Positions 52,452 to 59,193 of a DNA stretch of 64,000 nt are shown here, piece by piece (positions within the stretch are counted from its first letter, which is position 1; each line of letters starts with the position of its first letter). The position numbers and the translations under genes were made by a program. Source of the DNA: Paludibacteraceae bacterium (GTDB lineage Bacteria; Bacteroidota; Bacteroidia; Bacteroidales; Paludibacteraceae); assembly GCA_017448985.1 (NCBI GenBank), contig JAFSKL010000026.1, forward strand, positions 106,612 through 170,611, written 5' to 3'. The notes under the pieces were generated by a model that was given only the letters and a program-made list of their open reading frames with translations, was not told the DNA's origin and did no database searches.

Positions 52452-52488
52452 CCAGTAATCAGTAATCAGTATTCAGTATTCAGGATTC
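52452..52488. repeat. CAGTAAT/CAGTATT heptamer tract
   Basis: CCAGTAAT, CAGTAAT, CAGTATT, CAGTATT, CAGGATT fill the gap between the mscS ATG and the DUF4293 stop. Confidence 0.88.
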
Positions 52489-52490
52489 CG

Positions 52491-52943
52491 TTAACGAATC
52501 CTGTCGGCAGCTCGGACGAGGGCCTCATCTTTGAGGATACGGCGTGTTGCCATGAGGGTTAATACAAAACAAACGAGCGGAAACGACGCCCACGGCAGGA
52601 TGTGCCAGTCCACACCCAGCGCCAGTTTGGCCTGCCATATATAGATCGCCAGCACACCGTAATAGCCCAGACAAAGCAAGGCGAGGAAGATATTCAGGCG
52701 CGCTTGCAGCAAGCGTTTGCGATAAAGGAAGATATCGATGAACGCCAGCAGAGGAATAAGGATGGTTGTCACCAATAGTCCCCATAGGCCTTGCAGTGGA
52801 ACGCCACCTAAGGCGCTCAAGTCCCATATTTGCAGTTCTGCAGCCTCTTCCGGCGTCACGAACTCCACTACCGGCAGCCAAATCAAGGCGATGCCCAATG
52901 CCACGATGGCCAATAAATAAAGTGTTTGTATTCGCTGTATCAT
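52491..52943 (-). CDS. DUF4293 family membrane protein
   Basis: The 150-residue protein has four membrane helices and the family ends: MIQRIQTLYLLAIVALG at the N-terminus and RRILKDEALVRAADRIR at the C-terminus. DUF4293 proteins are nearly restricted to Bacteroidetes and have no known function. Confidence 0.92.
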   Translation of the reverse strand: MIQRIQTLYLLAIVALGIALIWLPVVEFVTPEEAAELQIWDLSALGGVPLQGLWGLLVTTILIPLLAFIDIFLYRKRLLQARLNIFLALLCLGYYGVLAIYIWQAKLALGVDWHILPWASFPLVCFVLTLMATRRILKDEALVRAADRIR

Positions 52944-52949
52944 AAATCC

Positions 52950-52984
52950 ATTTACGATTTTGTCATTTTACCATTTACCATTTG
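52950..52984. repeat. Heptamer tract at the acyltransferase C-terminus
   Basis: TTTACGA, TTTTGTC, ATTTTAC, CATTTAC, CATTTGG: 7-base period, encoding [10 protein letters not shown] and its stop on the minus strand. Confidence 0.75.
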
Positions 52985-53542
52985 GGCTTCTTCGAGCGAA
53001 GCACATTTGTCTCCGTGGGCATTGACCCATCCTATTTGGCGTGCAGGGTTGCCGACCATGAGTGCATAAGCGGGCACATCCTTGGTCACGACAGAGCCTG
53101 CACCGATGAGGCAGTACTCGCCGAGCGTGTGGCCGCAGACGATGGTGGCATTGGCTCCGACGGAAGCACCGCGTTTGAGGATAGTGGGCTTGTACTCATC
53201 CTTGCGGGACACGGCAGCTCGCGGGTTGATGACATTGGTGAAGACCATAGACGGTCCGAGGAACACATCGTCCTCGCAACGCACACCCGTATAGACGGAG
53301 ACGTTGTTCTGTATCTTGCAGTTACGTCCCAGCACCACATCCGGCGAGATGACCACATTCTGGCCTATGTTGCAGTTCTCGCCGATCACGCAGCCGGACA
53401 TGATATGGCTGAAATGCCAGATCTTTGTGCCTTTGCCTATCTGACAGCCCTCGTCCACATAAGACGATTCATGAACGAAGAAGTCGTTGGTCGTTGCGGG
53501 ACAGAGCCTGTCGTTAGTCATAGGTTGTTGGTCGTTGGTCAT
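52952..53542 (-). CDS. Hexapeptide-repeat sugar N-acyltransferase, WbbJ/FdtC-like
   Basis: The 196-residue protein is a left-handed beta-helix of hexapeptide repeats ([87 protein letters not shown]). It resembles N-acetyltransferases that act on nucleotide 3-amino sugars (FdtC, WlbB), with a His in the [13 protein letters not shown] turn. It could finish the pathway begun by the FdtA- and FdtB-like enzymes. The first 19 residues ([19 protein letters not shown]) and last 9 come from repeats, so the native start is unclear. Confidence 0.88.
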   Translation of the reverse strand: MTNDQQPMTNDRLCPATTNDFFVHESSYVDEGCQIGKGTKIWHFSHIMSGCVIGENCNIGQNVVISPDVVLGRNCKIQNNVSVYTGVRCEDDVFLGPSMVFTNVINPRAAVSRKDEYKPTILKRGASVGANATIVCGHTLGEYCLIGAGSVVTKDVPAYALMVGNPARQIGWVNAHGDKCASLEEAQMVNGKMTKS

Positions 53543-53547
53543 TAGAA
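53482..53547. repeat. Composite repeat encoding the acyltransferase N-terminus
   Basis: TTGGTCG units, the hairpin ACAGAGCCTGT, then GTTAGTC, ATAGGTT, GTTGGTC, GTTGGTC. Both in-frame ATGs lie inside it. Positions 53,489-53,515 equal 51,138-51,164. Confidence 0.9.
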
Positions 53548-54975
53548 GAAGAGTTTTAAAATATCGTTTCCGTTAGCAAAAATGAGCAGGGCAATGAGTA
53601 CCCAGAAGCCTATTTCGTTGGCTCGCTCGAGGAACTTGTCGCTCGGTTTGCGTCGTGTGATGATCTCCACGAGCAGGAACAGGATGTATCCTCCGTCCAA
53701 AGCAGGAATAGGCAGGAAGTTCATGAAGGCCAGAATGACGCTCAGGAACGCTGTCATATGCCAGAACGAATACCAGGACCAGGAGCTGGGGAACATACTG
53801 CCGATAGCTCCGAATCCGCCGAGCGACTGTGCCCCCTCTTTGGTGAAGACGAGGCGGAACTGCTTGACGTACATCGCCAAGATGTTCCAGCCGTACTTGA
53901 TGCCGGCAGGGATAGCACGGCGCAACGAATAACTGCGGTGCTCGATGTTGAAATAATAGTCTATCCAGCGGACGGTAACGCCCATGATACCTTGGTCGCC
54001 GATGAAGAGCCGTGCTTGCTGCAGTTCGCCGTTCCGGTAGAAATCGAGCGTGACCGAGTCACAGGCATGTTGCTGCAGTTCCTGCTTGACCTGAATATGG
54101 CTGGCAGCGGGCACTCCATCTACAGCCACCACGCTGTCGCCCACCTGTATGCCTGCCAGATCAGCGGCATTGCCGGGCAGCACACTATCCACCACGAACG
54201 GAATCCATTCGGCGATGAGCGTATAACGCTGCTTGGTGTAGCTCTTGTCGGCCCGCGCTTTGTCCCGTTCTACGCGGTCGAACTCGTTCTGCAGCGCCAG
54301 ATAACGGGTACCGAGGTCCTCGGACATAGTCAACGGTACGGTGTCCTCGCCACGCAACACGACCACATCCCGTTTGCCTTCGATGATAATAGCCTGCACC
54401 ACATCCGACAACTCGACGGGTTCAACACCGTTGATAGACAGAATCTTATCCCGCTGTTCGAATCCTTCGTTCTGCAGTATCTCCGAGTAGTACAGTCCTG
54501 TCGTCACATTGCGCAGCGGCAACGAGTCCTGTCCCCAATGCCAGAGCAGAAGGATGAAGATGGCGATGGCTCCGAGAAAATTGACAAGAATACCGCCAAG
54601 AATGATGAGCAGTCTCTGCCAGGCAGGTTTGGAACGGAACTCCCACTCTTGCGGTTCGGACGCCAAGTCCTCCGACGAATGGGTCTCATCTACCATGCCT
54701 GCTATCGCACAGTAACCGCCAAACGGCAGCCAGCCTATACCCCACTCCGTGTTCTCGGGATGCTTGGCCCACTCTTCGTCTTCGTTTTTGGCAAAGCATT
54801 TGACATGCCACTTGCCGTCGAACTTCTTGAAGCGGACAATACTAAACCACGGGTTAAAAAACAAGTAGAATTTCTCCACGCGGACATGGAAAATCTTAGC
54901 GAACGTGAAATGTCCCAACTCGTGAATCAAGACGAGGAAGGATAACGCTAAAATCAATTGAATGGCTTGTATCAT
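53542..54975 (-). CDS. rseP: Site-2 zinc protease RseP
   Basis: The 477-residue membrane protease has the zinc motif [12 protein letters not shown] near residue 18, FNPWF and [11 protein letters not shown], a PDZ pair in the middle ([28 protein letters not shown] and [16 protein letters not shown]) and the second catalytic motif [18 protein letters not shown] near 415. It cleaves membrane-spanning anti-sigma factors or signal remnants. It lies 19 bases downstream of dxr, a common neighbour. Confidence 0.96.
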   Translation of the reverse strand: MIQAIQLILALSFLVLIHELGHFTFAKIFHVRVEKFYLFFNPWFSIVRFKKFDGKWHVKCFAKNEDEEWAKHPENTEWGIGWLPFGGYCAIAGMVDETHSSEDLASEPQEWEFRSKPAWQRLLIILGGILVNFLGAIAIFILLLWHWGQDSLPLRNVTTGLYYSEILQNEGFEQRDKILSINGVEPVELSDVVQAIIIEGKRDVVVLRGEDTVPLTMSEDLGTRYLALQNEFDRVERDKARADKSYTKQRYTLIAEWIPFVVDSVLPGNAADLAGIQVGDSVVAVDGVPAASHIQVKQELQQHACDSVTLDFYRNGELQQARLFIGDQGIMGVTVRWIDYYFNIEHRSYSLRRAIPAGIKYGWNILAMYVKQFRLVFTKEGAQSLGGFGAIGSMFPSSWSWYSFWHMTAFLSVILAFMNFLPIPALDGGYILFLLVEIITRRKPSDKFLERANEIGFWVLIALLIFANGNDILKLFF

Positions 54976-55015
54976 AAAATCATTTACTATTTGTTCATTT
55001 ACTATTTACCATCTG
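54976..55015. repeat. Heptamer tract between dxr and rseP
   Basis: CATTTAC, TATTTGT, TCATTTA, CTATTTA, CC. It supplies the last residues of Dxr (MVNSK) and its stop codon. Confidence 0.8.
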
Positions 55016-56161
55016 TTCTGCGATGCGACGGGCGGCGATGTCAGTTGCCACATAGTCATCGTAGGTGGGTTTGGCCACAAACTCTGCCTTGGACATAGTG
55101 CCGGCGATGATGTCGGACATCTGCAGGAAGCCGCAACGTCCTTGCCGGAAAGCGAGATTGACCACTTCGTTAGCGGCATTGAGCACGCAAGGTATATTGC
55201 CTCCGCGACGGACCGCTTCGTAAGCGAGACCCAAGTTCGGGAAGCGCTGCAAGTCCGGTTCCTCGAAGGTCAGACTGCCCAGGCTGAACAAGTCTGCACG
55301 GGGAAAATCGCTCGTCAGACGCTCGGAGAAAGAGAGGGCATACTGGATAGGAAGCCGCATGTCCGGAGCACCGAGTTGGGCCTTGATGGCTCCGTCCGTG
55401 AACTGCACCGCCGAATGAACGATCGACTGCGGATGAACGAGTACCTGCACTTTCTCCACGGGCACGCCGAAGAGCCATTTGGCCTCTATCACCTCAAAGC
55501 CTTTGTTCATCATCGATGCCGAGTCGATCGTTATCTTGTCGCCCATATGCCAATTGGGGTGCCGAAGTGCATCAGCGGCCGTGACCGACTGCATCTGTTC
55601 GAGCGTGAAAGTACGGAAAGGTCCGCCGCTGGCTGTCAACAAGATTTTCTCCACCTCGTTGAGTTCCTCGCCCACGAGGCACTGGAAGATAGCGCTGTGC
55701 TCGCTGTCCACCGGCAGAATGGATGCGTGGTGCAGAAGCGCGAGGTCGCAGATGATCTCACCTGCCACGACGAGCGTCTCCTTGTTGGCGAGAGCTATCG
55801 TCTTGCCCGCTTTGATGGCTTCGATAGTGGGCCGCAGACCTGCGTAGCCTACCATGGACGCCACCACGACATCGATAGAGGGCATCGTCACGACCTCTGC
55901 TATCGCATCGGCGCCTGCCCAGATCTTACAGTTGAGCGATGAGAGCTTCGTTTTCAGTGCATCGTAGAGCGATTCGTCGGCGATGCACACCACTTCGGGC
56001 CGAAACTCGAGTGCCTGCTCCACCAGCTTGTCGATGCTCCTGTTCGCGCACAAGGCATAGACGCTGTACCGCTCCGGATGAGCGCGTACCACATCCAAGG
56101 TCTGCGTGCCGATTGAGCCCGTACTTCCTAAAATTGCCAGATTTTTCCTTTCACCTTTCAC
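54995..56161 (-). CDS. dxr: 1-deoxy-D-xylulose 5-phosphate reductoisomerase
   Basis: The 388-residue enzyme has the NADPH loop ILGSTGSIGTQTLDVV, ALANKETLVVAGE, PVDSEHSAIFQCL, TASGGPFR and KITIDSASMMNKGFEVIEA (metal and substrate site). It makes MEP for isoprenoids. The start is a GTG at 56,159-56,161; MKGERKN is written by GGTGAAA heptamers, and an ATG nearby is out of frame. The C-terminal VNSK is also repeat-derived. Confidence 0.96.
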   Translation of the reverse strand: MKGERKNLAILGSTGSIGTQTLDVVRAHPERYSVYALCANRSIDKLVEQALEFRPEVVCIADESLYDALKTKLSSLNCKIWAGADAIAEVVTMPSIDVVVASMVGYAGLRPTIEAIKAGKTIALANKETLVVAGEIICDLALLHHASILPVDSEHSAIFQCLVGEELNEVEKILLTASGGPFRTFTLEQMQSVTAADALRHPNWHMGDKITIDSASMMNKGFEVIEAKWLFGVPVEKVQVLVHPQSIVHSAVQFTDGAIKAQLGAPDMRLPIQYALSFSERLTSDFPRADLFSLGSLTFEEPDLQRFPNLGLAYEAVRRGGNIPCVLNAANEVVNLAFRQGRCGFLQMSDIIAGTMSKAEFVAKPTYDDYVATDIAARRIAEQMVNSK

Positions 56162-56232
56162 CCTCTCATCCTTTCACCTTTAACCTGTAGGCGCTTGCGC
56201 CGTCCTGTAGCGAAGCGTCCTTTCACCTTTCC
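56149..56232. repeat. Composite repeat upstream of and into dxr
   Basis: TTTCACC-type heptamers (56,149-56,182 and 56,219-56,232) surround the 37-base hairpin core 56,184-56,220, whose exact reverse complement is inside the FemAB-like gene. Confidence 0.9.
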
Positions 56233-57042
56233 CTACCACACTATTGCTTCTTCGGGATTCACAAACTTACCGGCGTCCCACAGTTCGACGGACAGGTCGT
56301 GCACGCCGTCCATCAGTCCTATCGACTCACCTTGCGCCACCGAGGAACCTTGCGCTTTGAGCACTTTGGGCAGATGGCGATAGATGGTGACGAACTGGTT
56401 GATCTGGAGCACCACGGTATAGGTGTTATCCGCCATCCGTTCGACGAGCACTATGTCTCCGCGTGTCGTGGCTTGCACATTCTCGTTCTTGGCAGCGCGT
56501 ACGGAAGTGCCGTAGAGCCGCTGTTCGGGTTGCGCCGATTGCACTACCACACCACGCACAGGCCGGCACAGGTAACGCACATTGTGCGACGAAGTGTTGT
56601 CAAACAGCATCAGCCGGTCGCGTTCCTGCTGCTCGTACTGCGCCATGAAAGCGTCGGTGAACTCATTGCGCTGCTCCAACAGCCGTTCACGCTCCACCAG
56701 CTGCAACGAGTCGAGGCTCTGCACGCTGTCCGTCTGTATATCGCCGGCCGTCAACTGCTTGATCACATCGAGGTACTGACGCTGGAGCGTCAGGTCAGCC
56801 TGCAACGAATCGACACGCGCCGACTCGATGATGATCTGCTGACGCAGGCTCTCGTTGTAACCCGGCAGGATATTGCGGATAGGCGTATAGACGATGAGCA
56901 CGGACAGCAGTACGATCAGCAACACGAAGGTAAGCGTGATCACGCTGATAGCACCCCAGAAAGTGACACGAAAGTGAAACACTTCGCGCAAGGTGCTGTC
57001 CTCCAGCATCGCCAGCCGATATTTACGTTCTCTTTTCGGCAA
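56233..57042 (-). CDS. Membrane-anchored M23-like protein without catalytic residues
   Basis: The 269-residue protein has a basic N-terminus, one membrane helix at about 28-52, a coiled coil at about 62-145 and a C-terminal LytM/M23 domain at about 155-269. The zinc motifs are gone: the H-x-G-x-D site reads YGTSVRAA and the H-x-H site reads DLSVELW, while the neighbouring fold features (YRHLPKVL, GKFVNPEEAIVW) remain. Like EnvC it may activate or scaffold a peptidoglycan enzyme instead of cutting. It lies directly downstream of the fumarase gene. Confidence 0.85.
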   Translation of the reverse strand: MPKRERKYRLAMLEDSTLREVFHFRVTFWGAISVITLTFVLLIVLLSVLIVYTPIRNILPGYNESLRQQIIIESARVDSLQADLTLQRQYLDVIKQLTAGDIQTDSVQSLDSLQLVERERLLEQRNEFTDAFMAQYEQQERDRLMLFDNTSSHNVRYLCRPVRGVVVQSAQPEQRLYGTSVRAAKNENVQATTRGDIVLVERMADNTYTVVLQINQFVTIYRHLPKVLKAQGSSVAQGESIGLMDGVHDLSVELWDAGKFVNPEEAIVW

Positions 57043-57043
57043 T

Positions 57044-57079
57044 TCTAATTTTTAATTTTTAATTCTTAATTTTTAATTA
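57044..57079. repeat. TTTTTAA heptamer tract
   Basis: CTAATTT, TTAATTT, TTAATTC, TTAATTT, TTAATTA fill the gap between fumarase and the M23-like gene. Confidence 0.75.
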
Positions 57080-57080
57080 T

Positions 57081-58754
57081 TCACAAAATGGTACAACCGC
57101 TACAGGGCTTGAGCATTTTGAAGAAATCGTTGCCTTTGTCATCGACCAGTATGAAGGCAGGGAAGTCCTCCACTTCGATTTTCCAGATGGCCTCCATACC
57201 GAGTTCGGGATACTCGACGCACTCGATCGACTTGATATTGTTCTGCGCCAGGATAGCAGCGGGGCCACCGATGGAGCCGAGGTAGAAACCGCCGTGTTTC
57301 TGACAAGCGTTGGTCACATCGATGGAGCGGTTACCCTTGGCCAGCATGATGAGCGAGCCTCCGTGGTCCTGGAACTCGTCCACATACGGGTCCATACGGC
57401 CGGCCGTGGTCGGACCCATCGAACCGCAAGCCATGCCTGCCGGTGTCTTGGCCGGACCGGCGTAGTAGATCGGATGGTTCTTGAGGTACTCGGGCATTTC
57501 TTCACCGGCATCGAGGCGCGCTTTGATCTTGGCATGAGCTATGTCACGGCCTACGATGATTGTGCCGTTGAGCGAGAGGCGTGTACCGATCGGGTACCGG
57601 GTCAGAATAGCGCAGACGTCCTTCATCGGCTGATTGAGGTCGATACGAACGGCATCGCCTTCGCCCGCCTGACGCAGTTCTTCGGGAATGAGGGAAGCAG
57701 GGTTATTGTCCAGCTTCTCGATCCATATACCGTCTTTGTTGATTTTGCATTTGATGTTTCGGTCGGCAGAGCAGCTCACGCCGAGACCTATCGGGCACGA
57801 AGCGCCGTGACGCGGCAGACGCACCACACGCACATCGTGAGCCATGTACTTACCGCCGAACTGCGCACCGAGACCGATCTTGTAGGCCTCCTGCAACAGC
57901 TGTTTCTCCAACTCGATATCGCGGAAAGCGCGACCCGTCTCATCGCCCGTCGTCGGCAGCGAGTCATAGTAATGGGTGCTCGCCAGTTTGACGGTCAGCA
58001 GGTTCTTCTCCGCCGAGGTGCCACCGATGACGATGGCGATATGGTAAGGCGGACAAGCGGCGGTACCGAGGCTCTTCATCTTCTCCACGAGGAAAGGAAT
58101 GAGCGTGCCCGGATTCTGTATGCGGGCTTTGGTCTCCTGATAGAGATAGGTCTTGTTGGCACTGCCGCCACCCTTGGTCACACAGAGGAAGCGATACTCC
58201 GCGCCTTCCGTGGCCTCGAGGTCGATCTGCGCAGGCAGGTTGCACTTGGTGTTCACCTCGTCGTACATGTTCAGCGGCGCATTCTGGCTGTAACGCAGGT
58301 TGCACTCCGTATAGGTATTGAACACGCCACGCGAGAGCGCCTCCTCGTCAGAAATCTCCTTTGTACTTTGTCCTTTGTCACTTTGTACCTTCGTCCATAC
58401 ACATTGTCCTTTCTCGCCATGGATGATAGCCGTGCCGGTGTCCTGACAGAGCGGCAGCTGGCCTTTGCAAGCCACCTCGGCGTTGCGCAGGAAAGTGAGC
58501 GCCACATATTTGTCGTTCGCCGAAGCCTCCGGGTCACGCAGGATTTTCGCCACCTGCTCGTTGTGCGAGCGACGCAACATGAAACTGACATCATGGAAAG
58601 CCTGTTGTGCCATCAGCGTCAGTGCTTCCGGTTGCACTTTGAGGATCTCATGTCCTTCGAACTCGCCGACCGACACATAGTCCTTGGTCAGCAGATAATA
58701 CTCGGTCTCATCCTTGCCGAGTTGAAACATCGGTGCATACTTAAATTCAGCCAT
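57081..58754 (-). CDS. Class I fumarate hydratase
   Basis: The 557-residue enzyme is the iron-sulfur type (FumA/FumB-like). Cluster cysteines are in [10 protein letters not shown] near 103, GVSCSADRN near 325 and [13 protein letters not shown] near 438; IGGTSAEKN and [11 protein letters not shown] are also conserved. It converts fumarate and malate, and in anaerobic Bacteroidales serves the reductive branch to succinate. A heptamer insert ([12 protein letters not shown]) sits near residues 118-130, just after the first cluster motif. The last residues are KPCSGCTIL. Confidence 0.94.
   Translation of the reverse strand: MAEFKYAPMFQLGKDETEYYLLTKDYVSVGEFEGHEILKVQPEALTLMAQQAFHDVSFMLRRSHNEQVAKILRDPEASANDKYVALTFLRNAEVACKGQLPLCQDTGTAIIHGEKGQCVWTKVQSDKGQSTKEISDEEALSRGVFNTYTECNLRYSQNAPLNMYDEVNTKCNLPAQIDLEATEGAEYRFLCVTKGGGSANKTYLYQETKARIQNPGTLIPFLVEKMKSLGTAACPPYHIAIVIGGTSAEKNLLTVKLASTHYYDSLPTTGDETGRAFRDIELEKQLLQEAYKIGLGAQFGGKYMAHDVRVVRLPRHGASCPIGLGVSCSADRNIKCKINKDGIWIEKLDNNPASLIPEELRQAGEGDAVRIDLNQPMKDVCAILTRYPIGTRLSLNGTIIVGRDIAHAKIKARLDAGEEMPEYLKNHPIYYAGPAKTPAGMACGSMGPTTAGRMDPYVDEFQDHGGSLIMLAKGNRSIDVTNACQKHGGFYLGSIGGPAAILAQNNIKSIECVEYPELGMEAIWKIEVEDFPAFILVDDKGNDFFKMLKPCSGCTIL
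58358..58390. repeat. In-frame TTTGTAC heptamer tract in fumarase
   Basis: CTTTGTA, CTTTGTC, CTTTGTC, ACTTTGT, ACC encode [12 protein letters not shown] on the minus strand. Confidence 0.9.
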
Positions 58755-58792
58755 ATAAAGTGTAATTTTTTATGTTCACATAAAATGCGCTG

Positions 58793-58823
58793 CAAAGGTA
58801 CTGCTTTTTTTTGACATACGCAA
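58793..58823 (-). promoter_or_regulatory. Promoter of fumarase
   Basis: TTG at 58,821-58,823 and TACCTTTG at 58,793-58,800 on the minus strand, spacer 20. The start codon is 39 bases downstream. Confidence 0.78.
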
Positions 58824-59193
58824 GAAAAAAGAGAAAATTTTGGCAGATTCTTGAAGTTATCCCGGCTTTACAGAGTATAAATAACGTGGTTAGCACGCGC
58901 TAAGAACCCGCTAATCACGCGCTAATCACGCGCTTTTAGATCGGTTTAACCTCGGTTTTAGAGCGGTTTTAGGGAGAGAAAAACTCGCAGGGACATCTGC
59001 GAGCACAAGACCGGAGGATGAGAAATAGAATCACGGAATAGCGGTATAGCGGAATCCCGAAAGGGAACTAGGCAGACACAGGGAACTCGCGCCTAATGTC
59101 GCGAGCACGGGACAAAAAAAAATCCGAGGCGCCGTGAGCGTCTCGGATGAAGAGAGAGCGGGCAATCAGATTGCCCTGTAAAGGAAGAAAGGG
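58824..59193. repeat. Gene-free stretch with direct repeats and a hairpin island
   Basis: No gene is seen. Near 58,892-58,936 ACGCGCTAATC is repeated with an 11-base period. From 58,983 to 59,180 small hairpins follow: CTCGCAGGGACATCTGCGAG, CTCGCGCCTAATGTCGCGAG, TCCGAGGCGCCGTGAGCGTC with TCGGA, and GGGCAATCAGATTGCCC. CTCGCAGGGACATCTGCGAG is also present in the island at 41,069-41,088, so parts are repeated across loci. Confidence 0.75.

Noticed and set aside
57294-58814. 506-codon open frame on the plus strand over the fumarase gene
   Set aside because: It is antisense to a clear fumarase with all cluster motifs and has no recognisable protein pattern; it follows from codon bias.
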